15,057 bases of DNA from positions 1 to 15,057 of the forward strand of contig JWZX01003005.1 of NCBI GenBank assembly GCA_001275005.1, in the 5' to 3' direction. A program made the translations under genes and the position numbers. Source of the DNA: Chrysochromulina tobinii. Its lineage: Eukaryota > Haptophyta > Prymnesiales > Chrysochromulinaceae. Position 1 is the stretch's first letter. Every line of letters begins with the position of its first letter. The notes beneath the pieces were generated by a model, which did no database searches, was not told the DNA's origin, and worked only from the letters and a program-made list of their open reading frames with translations. This document shows positions 1 to 7,750 of this stretch, piece after piece.

Positions 1-1182
1 GTGCTTCTCGCACCTTTTCCTATCCCAAGAGCCTCCTCACCGTGACCGCTCGTGCCGACGTGACTGTGCTGCCTGTCACAGGCCAGATCTCGAGGCTACC
101 ATCAGGGCAGGAAGCCATCGCTAGCTTGGCGTGCACGCGCAGCGTGCTGCACGCTCGGCCGTGCCGATTCGCCGTGGCAGCCGGGCGTGCTGCGGAGTGA
201 GAGCGAGCGGAGCATCCTCCACGTGCCCTTACCAGCGCGTTCTGACTCAGGCGTCGCAGATTGAATCGACAGTTTTCGCTTCTGACGGCTACTGACGGCG
301 CCCATCCACCAGTTTGCAATCAGTGTCATGCATTTCTGTCGCCGAGTGTCGTCAGTCACCATGGCCATCTACAGCAGTGTGCAGATGGTCATGCTGTCGG
401 CAGCTGCAGGCGTCCAGGTGTCGAATGCATCTGATAATCGGTCGCAGTATAGATAGATTACCGCGTAGGAGTCCCGGTACGGCTGAAAGGGTTCGAATAT
501 TTAGTACCGGGCCTCGCCGTACTGTGCGTACCCGTATGTCTTAACTCTAACTACCCGATTATGTCGTAACTGTACCCGCATAGCAGTTCGGTGTTCGCAC
601 ATGGCGCAGACGGCGGCTCGCGCGGACTCTGTTGCGTTTTGGTTCTGGGCGGAGGCGGAGGCGGCGATGGCGGCGGTGACGGTGGCGGCGGCGAACAGAG
701 ATGCGATCACGATCACGAAACCGCCAGAAGAGCCGCGCCGGAGACCGTGTACGAATGTGAAGTTAGGTTCTGTAGCATGTTGAAGCGTACGATGAAAAGC
801 CGGGCGACTTCTGATGGCGCCCGTCGCGGCATGCTCCACGTGCTGTCGTCACGCCTGCGAAGCGCACGCGGTGACGGAGAACGGTGATCCGATTGACGGC
901 AACAACAAGGTTTGCAAGCTGCCACGCGCACAAGATGGCACCAAGCGCACGCACGCGCACATGATGGCACAAAGCGCACGCGCCTCGCGCGAACGCAGCC
1001 GCGACTAGCATGAGAGACGAGGATAGCCGGAACACGGCCTCGCGCCGCGCCGGAGCGCGGCCCTCAGCACGCCGACAACCGCCATCGCGCGCTGTCGCGG
1101 CGAAGCTCGAAACGGCTGGCTGCGGCTCGCGAACGGTGGAGACGTTCGCGCCGCGGCCTTCGCGACAGACCCAGCTTCCTAC
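1..1182. other. Left-edge region without a convincing gene
   Basis: I see no open frame here with convincing protein character. Several short frames exist on both strands, but they are low-complexity (Gly/Ala-rich around 640-720) or lack recognisable domains. A minus-strand frame covering 22-319 holds one short WD40-like stretch (DGSLEIWPV) and could be an exon remnant. Bases 473-480 (cccggtac) and 505-512 (gtaccggg) form an 8-bp inverted repeat. Around 934-985 the phrase atggcac(c/a)aagcgcacgc occurs twice. Confidence 0.5.
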
Positions 1183-2010
1183 ATGGAGCTCCCTTTGCTT
1201 AGCTGCTTAGCTCCACCGCCCGCGCTAATGGCATACCGCTGCTCGAGCTCCGACCGCGGCGCGCTGGAGCAGCGTCGGACGCTCTTGCACGCGCGACTCG
1301 CTCGCATTCGAGAGCAAGTGATCGCTCTTGATCAGAAGCAGCTTGATGCTGCAGAGTACTTGTGTGAATTGATGCACGGCGATGCCGCAGCGGGCCAGAT
1401 CCTCGAGAATCTCGAGCGTATCAGCACTGAGCAGCATTCGCAACTCCGCAGCACGCTGCACGAGGCACTCGACGTGATTGCCGCCTGTGATGCCTGTGCC
1501 CCGCGTCCTCCGGGCTCACTGAGTCGCGTCCTTGGGGCCATTGCCGCCGTTCCAGGACGCTGCGGCACCGCTAGCTCCACACCAGGCGACCATGGAGGCA
1601 TGGGAAACAGCCCGGTCGAAGACGGCAGCGCCTTCTCATCGCCCGCCTTCTCATCGCCGTCTCTGCTGCCAGGACACGCTCCTCAGGCAACTACCACGTC
1701 AGCATTCGAGCCGATGCCACAGCCGCAAGCTGCCGCCTCTGAAGCGCCACTGAGCACTGTGCCGCCACCGCCGTCTGAAGGAGGCGCCCGCTTTCGAAGA
1801 AATGCGCCCTCGCGTCTCGTCATCATGCAACCCACGGCGCAAGCGAATCTGTTGACGCCCATACGCTTGGCGACTCTAGACGAGCTCAGTGGCGCGGCTT
1901 CTCTCGAGGAGGCCAGCGCGGGAGTGCTCACGTCACAAGGCGTGCAGCCGCTCTCGGCACGGTCGTGCGTTTCGACGGAAGCGAGCGTCCATACGAGCAC
2001 GAGCTGTTGA
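1183..2010 (+). CDS. Hypothetical protein, N-terminal coiled coil and Ser/Pro-rich C-terminal half
   Basis: This is an unrecognised protein of 275 aa. The ATG at 1183 is the first in frame; a second ATG at 1228 (residue 16) is also possible and would drop a short Leu/Pro-rich leader. Residues about 25-105 are rich in Leu, Glu, Gln, Arg and Ala with heptad-like spacing (RRTLLHARLARIREQVIALD), which suggests an alpha-helical coiled coil. From about residue 107 the chain is Ser, Pro, Ala and Gly-rich and probably disordered. It contains a tandem AFSSP AFSSP caused by a near-perfect 15-nt DNA repeat around 1630-1660. I see no signal peptide, membrane segment or catalytic motif. The frame is long and open in GC-rich DNA, where long open frames also arise by chance, so coding status is likely but not certain. 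It converges on the eEF2-kinase gene downstream. Confidence 0.55.
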   Translation: MELPLLSCLAPPPALMAYRCSSSDRGALEQRRTLLHARLARIREQVIALDQKQLDAAEYLCELMHGDAAAGQILENLERISTEQHSQLRSTLHEALDVIAACDACAPRPPGSLSRVLGAIAAVPGRCGTASSTPGDHGGMGNSPVEDGSAFSSPAFSSPSLLPGHAPQATTTSAFEPMPQPQAAASEAPLSTVPPPPSEGGARFRRNAPSRLVIMQPTAQANLLTPIRLATLDELSGAASLEEASAGVLTSQGVQPLSARSCVSTEASVHTSTSC

Positions 2011-2537
2011 TTCTTGAGAGCTGCGGGTTGAGTGACTTTCACTGCTGAAGGGACTCGGCGCGGCGGGCGGCCGCGGAACCCCCGGATCCGGGATCGCGGA
2101 CATGTGTGCTGGTTGATGTGTGGTTGTGCGCGCCGTTGTGTGGGGGGAGCTGGGGGCTACTAACCTGCTGTAAGCCGAGCATGGGGCTATATCGATCGTC
2201 CCACTGCCGTAATAATTATATAATAATTATTACTCGAATTATTACGGCCGCGCCCGCCGCCCCGCCCGGGACCCGACGACGGTAATCGTGGGACGCGGGA
2301 CCCTCGGCACCGCGCGCGTAACGCGTAATGGCTCGCTAACCTAGTAACCTAGACTCTAACCGCGTAGGTTTCCGTTCGCCTTGGCCTTCCGCGCGGGTTC
2401 GCGCACCCCTTTGGCCTCGCGGCCTGTGGTGCGCGCTTTGTTGGTGTTGGGCGCTTGGATGTGCGGCGGCATATGTGCGGCCGATGTGTCGATGACACGT
2501 TGACGTTGACGATGTGTGCGCTGTGCACGCGTGTGCG
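2011..2537. other. Convergent intergenic region
   Basis: This 527-base stretch lies between the 3' end of the hypothetical gene on the plus strand and the 3' end of the eEF2-kinase gene on the minus strand, so it must hold both 3' UTRs. Apart from an AT-rich inverted repeat at 2206-2248 I see only unremarkable GC-rich sequence. The short frames present show no recognisable domain. Confidence 0.6.
2206..2248. repeat. AT-rich inverted repeat (12-bp arms)
   Basis: Arm 2206-2217 (gccgtaataatt) is exactly complementary to arm 2237-2248 (aattattacggc). The 19-base loop is itself nearly all A and T and contains taataattatt. It is an abrupt AT island in GC-rich flanks, between two convergent genes. 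It could be a 3'-end hairpin or a decayed miniature transposon; no target-site duplication was established. Confidence 0.7.
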
Positions 2538-4307
2538 TCACACTACGGTCCCGCCCTGCTCGCCATCTTCCTCTTCCTCCTTCTGCTCAAGATCTCGCCG
2601 GCGGCTCGAACGCGCCAGGTACTGAAACTGATGGGCCAGCTGGACGTCGGGCTCGAGATCGGGCCCGCCGCTCTCGTACAGCCGCGCGAGCGCCGAGAGC
2701 ACGCCCTCCTCGGTGGCATCGCCACCAGGCAGCCGCGCTGCCTCATTCTCAAATTCCTCGCACAGGTCATCGGGCTGTGCACGCGCGCCGATGGCGCGCC
2801 GAAACCACTGCGCAGCTTGCGCGGCGGACGGGGCCGTTCCGATACCGTGCTGACACGCATGGGCTGCCGCACACATCGCACTGCTCACTCCAAGCTCAGC
2901 CGCCATGAGGGTGTAGCGTGTGGCGACCGCGAGGTCGGTGCTAAGGGGTTTCTGGAGCGCCTCCGCCAGGGAGAAGAGGACTCCCTTCCGTGGCCTGAGC
3001 TGCTGGTACATGCATGCAAGTGCAATGACGGCGGGCACGTGCTGCATGGCCGCGCTCGTCCCTAAATGGAAGAGCCCAAGCGCTGGCGAGGCGCGCGAGC
3101 CCGGCCCTATGATCTCCTCGCCAGCACACACCGCGCGAGCGTGCAGCAGCGCCAACGCAAAGTGGATCGGCGCATGCTCCTTAACGGGCGCGGTTGCACT
3201 TGGCGGCAGTGCCTCGTTGAGACCCAAGCCGCCGAGGTCGGTCCGCTCGCTCCGTGGTCGGATTGCCAGCGTCATTGGAGAGACACCATGCAGCGAGCTA
3301 GAGAGGCCACTGTTCATTACAGTCGCCGCGGGAACCGTGGCAGATGAAGGCACCGCGGGGGGGCGCTCAAACGGCCGGCATCGAAGCTTCCGGCAGATGG
3401 CATTGCAAGTGTGAGAAGCGAAGAAGAGTGCCATGCCGCGAAGGCCGAGGTCACCGCTGCCTCGGCTTCCTCTGCGTGTGTGGATCTGCGGGTCGGTGAG
3501 CAGGTCACCCACCCCCTGAACATCGATGAGCAGCTCGGCGCCGCCCGAGAGCTCAAATGAGTAATGCGAGAACGCGTGCGGCGTCGAGCGCACCACCTCG
3601 TCCGTCACGAAGCCCGAGTTGGACGAGTACTTGGTAAAGTCGCCGCGCAGGTAGGCCTCGACGGCAAAGGTGAGGCCCCGAGAGGGTAAGCTGATCAACG
3701 AGCACTGCAGAAAGTCGACGGGCTTCGGAACACCCTGCGCGTTGAAGCGCTCCGCGTACCATTTTGCGCTCGACTGGAGTTTCACATCGGCCTCAAGCAG
3801 TGCGACCGAATTAGGGTCTCCTCGATAATGCTTAGCCACGAAGTTGGTGCCACCAGAATGCCAGCCGCGTCTGACGCTCTGCAGCACCTTCATGCGATGG
3901 CACTGGCGCATCGCGCCGTGTGCAAATGCATCTCGCTCCACTCGAATGAGCGCAGCATCCGCTCTCCAAGCCTGCACCGTGCGGTCCCAGATCTGGCGCA
4001 CGCCCAGCTCCATGGGCAGTGATTCAAAACGCCCACGCCACGGGTCCTCGACCTGAAGCGCGAGAGCTTTCGCCGCAGCCCAACGGGCGGCAGCACTGCT
4101 GGACGATACGATTCCTGGCACCACAGGGGATTTTCGGCTCTGAAACGCCGAGGATGCCTGTGCAGCGAGCGACTGCAGAGACTGGCCGATGAGATTCATC
4201 GCGGCTGGTACGCCATGAGACCTGATGACTGCGAGCACTATGCGCGCATGCCAAGCTTGGAGCTCCTCCAGGCTGAGGTCCTCGAGCTTCGTGTGGAGGG
4301 ACGACAT
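2538..4307 (-). CDS. EEF2K: Eukaryotic elongation factor 2 kinase homologue (alpha-kinase plus Sel1-like repeats)
   Basis: The 589-aa product has the layout of eEF2 kinase, which phosphorylates elongation factor 2 in the cytosol and slows translation elongation under Ca2+/calmodulin control. Residues about 75-95 (RWAAAKALALQVEDPWRGRF) match the calmodulin-targeting segment that precedes the kinase domain in animal enzymes, with a Trp in the anchor position. The alpha-kinase domain spans about 115-310. It has a GAMRQC loop (131-136), the ATP-binding Lys159 in NFVAKHY, the NSNSGFV-like motif SSNSGFV (228-234), the catalytic segment IDVQGVGDLLTDPQIHT (261-277), and the zinc ligands His248, His299, Cys301 and Cys305 (SHTCNAIC). 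The linker (about 312-375) is much shorter than in the human protein (725 aa in total). Residues about 378-565 hold Sel1-like helices, including CMYQQL. The C terminus ends in an acidic run and lacks the family's usual last helix. The start ATG is at 4307-4305 and no introns are needed. Confidence 0.93.
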   Translation of the reverse strand: MSSLHTKLEDLSLEELQAWHARIVLAVIRSHGVPAAMNLIGQSLQSLAAQASSAFQSRKSPVVPGIVSSSSAAARWAAAKALALQVEDPWRGRFESLPMELGVRQIWDRTVQAWRADAALIRVERDAFAHGAMRQCHRMKVLQSVRRGWHSGGTNFVAKHYRGDPNSVALLEADVKLQSSAKWYAERFNAQGVPKPVDFLQCSLISLPSRGLTFAVEAYLRGDFTKYSSNSGFVTDEVVRSTPHAFSHYSFELSGGAELLIDVQGVGDLLTDPQIHTRRGSRGSGDLGLRGMALFFASHTCNAICRKLRCRPFERPPAVPSSATVPAATVMNSGLSSSLHGVSPMTLAIRPRSERTDLGGLGLNEALPPSATAPVKEHAPIHFALALLHARAVCAGEEIIGPGSRASPALGLFHLGTSAAMQHVPAVIALACMYQQLRPRKGVLFSLAEALQKPLSTDLAVATRYTLMAAELGVSSAMCAAAHACQHGIGTAPSAAQAAQWFRRAIGARAQPDDLCEEFENEAARLPGGDATEEGVLSALARLYESGGPDLEPDVQLAHQFQYLARSSRRRDLEQKEEEEDGEQGGTVV

Positions 4308-4423
4308 CTGTCAAGCAGCTATGATGGGACAGGCAATGTGGCGACTAAGGACTCCCTTTAGAGTGGCGCCATTCCGCACTCCAATCATCCTCCCTGAGTG
4401 TGTTTCCCCACAAGCGGGGTGCA

Positions 4424-4499
4424 TACCGGTACCGGTAAAAAGGTGCATACCGGTAAAAAGACACCGGGGAGCCGGGACACATACCGGTACATACCGGTA
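4424..4499. repeat. Cluster of five TACCGGTA palindromes
   Basis: The 8-bp perfect palindrome TACCGGTA occurs at 4424-4431, 4430-4437 (sharing two bases with the first), 4448-4455, 4482-4489 and 4492-4499. Two copies lie in a longer phrase, gtgcataccggta followed by aaaag. The cluster begins 116 bases upstream of the eEF2-kinase start codon. A symmetric site in multiple copies is typical of binding sites for a dimeric transcription factor, but that role is inferred. Confidence 0.8.
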
Positions 4500-4719
4500 A
4501 CCAACGCGCGTCCGTCTGCCTTGGAGGCGCTCCACCAGGGCGCTCCACGATGAGGCATCGTTATTTGTTCGTCGGCCTGTACCAGTCAGACGTTATCCCC
4601 TGACGTTATCGTGACCCGGCTGGGTCCCTTGGGCTGGGTTCCCTCCGTACGGTTCTACTTGTGCAAGATGCGTGTGTGCCCGACAGCTGAGCAGATGTTG
4701 TTTGCGACATTTTCGTGCT

Positions 4720-4752
4720 CTGTTAGTGCCCTGTTAGTGCCCTGTTAGTGCC
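4720..4752. repeat. 11-nt tandem repeat, three copies
   Basis: The unit ctgttagtgcc occurs three times head to tail (4720-4730, 4731-4741, 4742-4752), followed by a partial copy ctgtt at 4753-4757. It lies in the 5' region of the RWD gene, about 115 bases before its start codon. No function can be read from it. Confidence 0.9.
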
Positions 4753-4866
4753 CTGTTCGACACCACGAGGACGCCGTTTACATCGTGTTTACGTTCACAC
4801 AGGCACTTCCGCGAGACCGCGTGACGGTATCCACGGCCGACTCCGCCGCAAACTGTGCAGACCAGG

Positions 4867-5592
4867 ATGGAGCTTAGTGACGACGCGACTGACGAGATAG
4901 CCGCCTTGAGCGCTATACTGGGCCCCGATTGCTGGCTTGACGAAGAGATGAACGGACACCTTGTGCTGTGCGTGTCGCCCGAAGTGGACAGCAACGAAGA
5001 GGTCGGGTGCCTCGCCCTCGAGGTGACCATGCCGCCAAACTACCCTGCAGACGCGAAAGTGGCCATAGTGTGCTCAAGCCTCGCGCAATTTGCGCACCAC
5101 TTCGAGCACCGGGTCGTGCCGGCGGCCGGCTTCTTTGTGCCACCGCCAGAGCAGGCGGCGGGAATCGAGGCGTTGATCATGGCCGCCATTGGCAACCGGC
5201 CTGGCGAGGCGGTCGTGTACGACGTCGTCGACGCCGTGCGCCAGTGGCTCGAGGCGAATACGCTGGGCGCTTTGCCCACTCTGGAGGTTGATGCTGACGT
5301 AAGCGCGATGATGGCCGACGCCGAGGTGTCGGAGGACGACCTGGAGCTCGATGACGAGGACATCGACGAGGAGCTGATCGACGTGATGAAGGAAGTGCTC
5401 GAAGACGACAAGGAGCAACTGAAGCGGCTGCGTGAGGCGGAGAGGCTGCCATCCGGCAGCGCAAGCCAGCGGGAGGCCATCATAGCGGTCTGGCGCAGTA
5501 TGAGCAAGCAGCAGCGGCGTCAGGTGGTCGAGGATTCCGACGACGAGGACTTTCTCGACGACGACGACGACAACGACGACGACGACGACGAC

Positions 5593-5656
<64 letters not shown>

Positions 5657-6023
5657 CGACTTTGAGCAGGAGACGAGGGCTCCAAAGGCGTCGCAAGGTG
5701 GTGGTGGCGGCGGCAGCAGTCGCCAGAAGCAGCAGAAGAAGGGGGCACCCCTTCCGCCCCCCACCCAACGGGCCTGCCCACGTGGGCACAGCTTGACTCC
5801 GGTGAACGCTCAGCCAGCTGACTACAGAAAACTTGGTGAGGGTGTCGGTACGTGCGACGTCTGCGGCGCGGACTTTGAGTACACCCGGGGTGGGTACCAC
5901 TGCGAGGGCTGCCGCAATTGGGACTGCTGCGTGAGCTGTGGGAGCTCGTCGGCCAAGCGGCCGGGAGGCGCTGGCGGTGCTGGGCAGGGGAAGGGCAACA
6001 AGAAGGGCAAGCAGCGCCGATGA
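4867..6023 (+). CDS. RWD-domain protein with acidic tract and C-terminal zinc finger; frame broken in the GAC repeat
   Basis: Translation from the ATG at 4867 gives an N-terminal RWD domain (about residues 8-133), with the family's conserved proline motif in LEVTMPPNYPADAKV and a hydrophobic helix that ends in VDAVRQWLEAN. RWD domains are protein-interaction folds found in GCN2, RWDD1 and some ubiquitin ligases. An acidic region follows (about 150-190), then poly-Asp. At 5592/5593 the GAC repeat reads gacgacacgac. One base is missing, so the literal frame turns into poly-Thr and stops at 5796 without known features. Restoring one base keeps GAC in register and leads into a basic Gln/Gly linker and a Cys-rich module: CPRGHSL, CDVC, YHCEGC and DCCVSC, followed by a Lys/Gly-rich tail ending at 6023. 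The module resembles ZZ/C1-like fingers common in protists. The length fits exactly one missing base (about 385 aa after repair). A sequencing slip in the repeat or a true length polymorphism are both possible. Confidence 0.75.
5554..5657. repeat. GAC trinucleotide microsatellite
   Basis: This run of GAC codons of about 100 bases is interrupted by one AAC near 5572 and by the missing base at 5592/5593. It encodes poly-Asp in the RWD gene. The same DNA reads as poly-Thr, poly-Arg, poly-Ser or poly-Val in other frames, which explains the long spurious frames seen there on both strands. Confidence 0.95.
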
Positions 6024-6901
6024 GATTTTTGCGAGGGGTTTCCACGCGTTGTCGTGGCACTTTTGCACCTTTACTTCCGGCGAGGGCATGGGGTCGCCAT
6101 TGCCGCCGTGCGCGCCATGTACGTGCCTCCTACTTTGAGCGACGCAGGCGGTTTGGCGCGCCAGCGCGGCGAACCAATCGCTCGGGCGCCATCAAGTTGC
6201 CCCTCAAGGCCACGGCCTTAGCGCGCCAGCGCGGCGCGCCAGCGCCCCACGCACGGCCCCACGAGCGCGGGCAGCCCTGCCGTGCATCTGCCGGAGGCGT
6301 CCGAGCGACGCGCGGAGCGAGGAAGTCGACGCGCTGGCGCCGCGCCTACTAAGACGACGCCCCGCCGGCTGCGTGTGCGCCGCAGGCTTCCTCGCCAGCC
6401 CGCTCGTCGGCTGCGTCTTCGCTGCGTCGCAATCGGCGGGTCGTTTGTACTGAACTGTCGTGTGCCGTGTGAGCACTCTATGGCAGTCACGCTGATATCT
6501 GAGTCAACGTCTGTGCGTCCGATACGGCGCTGTTCGTTGCTGTTGGTGGAATTCAAGATCTAGTGCAGAGTACTTGTCCCCACAGTCACCGTCCCGCCCG
6601 CCATCCGAGACGACCAAGCCTCCGCGAAACTAGAAAGGGTAGCCGGGAGGACACATAGGGCGGACCGCACGTCGGACTGTAGTAATTGTAGCTTCGTCAA
6701 GTCAAGTCAAGTCTATACATAAACAACAGACAACCATACGGAAGCGTAGACTTGACTTGACTTGACTTGATTACTGGGTTACCGTACCGGGAGCTTCGGT
6801 CTCTCTTGAGGAAATAAGGTGAGAACTCGAGCACTCTCCAGAGGTGAAAGCGTGTGTGTGCCGCGCGTACTGGTGCCGCCCGTACTGCGACGCAGTGTGG
6901 G
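6024..6901. other. Intergenic region upstream of the BSD gene
   Basis: No convincing gene is seen in these 878 bases. Arg/Ala-rich short frames on both strands reflect high GC content. The 15-mer gcgcgccagcgcggc occurs near 6157 and again near 6220. A strong pentanucleotide hairpin lies at 6696-6766. Confidence 0.55.
6696..6766. repeat. Perfect 20-bp hairpin built from GTCAA/TTGAC pentamers
   Basis: Arm 6696-6715 is (gtcaa) three times plus gtcta. Arm 6747-6766 (tagacttgacttgacttgac) is its exact reverse complement. The 31-base loop (6716-6746) is A-rich and unrelated to the arms. It stands about 135 bases upstream of the BSD-domain start codon. Inverted copies of a pentamer microsatellite could fold as a hairpin in DNA or RNA. 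Confidence 0.9.
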
Positions 6902-7471
6902 ATGTACGCCGCCCTGACCCACACTTTGGATAGCGTCTCCCTCGGATGCATCGATGTGCAGTGTGCGGTGGAGACGCGGCCCCTAAGCCTGCTCGAGCGC
7001 GCTAAACTCAACTGCCAGCGTGCCCAAGCGCTGGCCGATATTGAGGCGTGCCAGCCACCGTGGCGCTTCCTCTCCGAGAGGCACTCGATCCTCGAGGCTG
7101 AGTGCGAGCGCCGCTGCCGCGCAATAGCAGGGATGAGCAACGAGCAGTTTCTTTCGCAGCTACTTCAACCTTCAACCTGCAGGAACCTCGAAGGTGTTCC
7201 TGCAGGCTTTGCTGACGTCATGCTGCCAGTCATGCTGCCGGTTGGACATTCCGCACTTCAAGAGGCGCCTGACCTTGATGAGATGCGCCGGCGCCTCGTG
7301 CCAGCCATTTGCACTGATGTTGCGTGGTGGTATTGCTTCTTCAAGCACTGCGAGGCCGTCAAAGCACAGCTCCTCCCACCAAATCCGGTGATCCGTAGCG
7401 CCTCTGATGAACGCCGGGCAGACGATGAAGACTTTGAGAGATTCCTTGCATCGCCGCTGCCTACATCATGA
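6902..7471 (+). CDS. BSD-domain protein
   Basis: The 189-aa product carries a BSD domain, named for BTF2-like factors, synapse-associated proteins and DOS2-like proteins. Residues about 111-157 read MLPVGHSALQEAPDLDEMRR then LVPAICTDVAWWYCFFKHCE. The fit is the family pattern of a proline motif, an acidic 'DPxLxxMRxxLVP' and the aromatic core 'FWxxYFxxV', here with WW-Y-FF. Upstream, PPWRFLSERHSILEAECERR (52-71) resembles the short helix that precedes BSD in plant and algal members. The first ATG after the upstream stop region is at 6902; an open stretch extends further 5' but without an ATG. An in-frame 12-nt duplication (7217-7228 and 7229-7240, giving VMLPVMLP) and an 11-bp hairpin (7176-7206) lie just before the domain and may be recent insertions. 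The C terminus is short and acidic. The cellular role of this type of BSD protein is not known to me. Confidence 0.8.
   Translation: MYAALTHTLDSVSLGCIDVQCAVETRPLSLLERAKLNCQRAQALADIEACQPPWRFLSERHSILEAECERRCRAIAGMSNEQFLSQLLQPSTCRNLEGVPAGFADVMLPVMLPVGHSALQEAPDLDEMRRRLVPAICTDVAWWYCFFKHCEAVKAQLLPPNPVIRSASDERRADDEDFERFLASPLPTS
7176..7206. repeat. 11-bp inverted repeat inside the BSD gene
   Basis: Arm 7176-7186 (cctgcaggaac) and arm 7196-7206 (gttcctgcagg) are exact reverse complements with a 9-base loop. They encode part of the variable stretch just before the BSD motif, so the repeat may be an in-frame insertion. Confidence 0.9.
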
Positions 7472-7750
7472 CCGACATCAGAGCGACATCTCGGCATGAA
7501 TCTCAGAGGGTGAGAGTGGGTTTTTACAGTACTTCGAACTCTGTCGTACTATTAAGAATCGACCGTCCGATTAAGCGGTTAAGCAGCCCGCGGCGACCCA
7601 TAACCATGAAACCCATGCGCGCGACTTACGCGCGACTATGGTCTATGCGATCCCACGACGCGGCGGACCACGTCGAGGCCGCGCGTGTGTCGTCACTGTC
7701 GTGTGTCGTGTCGTGCGGCCGCGATGCACATGGGCGCGCGCAGACGATCC
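7472..7750. other. Convergent intergenic spacer
   Basis: These 279 bases lie between the 3' ends of the BSD gene (plus) and the fibrillin gene (minus). I see no gene or notable repeat in it. Confidence 0.6.

Larger units (their letters stand above)
4308..4866. promoter_or_regulatory. Divergent intergenic region between the eEF2-kinase and RWD genes
   Basis: This 559-base region separates two genes read outward from it, so it should carry both promoters and 5' UTRs. It contains a cluster of TACCGGTA palindromes (4424-4499) and a three-copy 11-nt tandem repeat (4720-4752). I see no obvious TATA box at a diagnostic distance from either start and no plausible coding frame. Confidence 0.55.

Noticed and set aside
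501-839. Minus-strand frame with a membrane-like stretch (FVIVIASLFAAATVTAAIAA)
   Set aside because: The hydrophobic segment is the reverse complement of a Gly/Ala-rich triplet patch (ggcggaggcggaggcggcg), so composition alone explains it. There is no family match and no supporting neighbours.
1683-2042. Minus-strand frame of 119 codons overlapping the hypothetical coiled-coil gene
   Set aside because: Ser/Arg/Cys-rich with no domain, and it lies opposite the more protein-like plus frame.
5074-6089. Long minus-strand frames with poly-Arg, poly-Val and poly-Ser across the RWD gene
   Set aside because: They are shadows of the GAC repeat and of the GC-rich coding strand. The plus strand carries the RWD domain and zinc finger, the minus frames carry nothing recognisable.
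6204-6563. Arg/Ala-rich frames on both strands
   Set aside because: Composition follows the local GC-rich repeats (gcgcgccagcgcggc). No motif supports coding.
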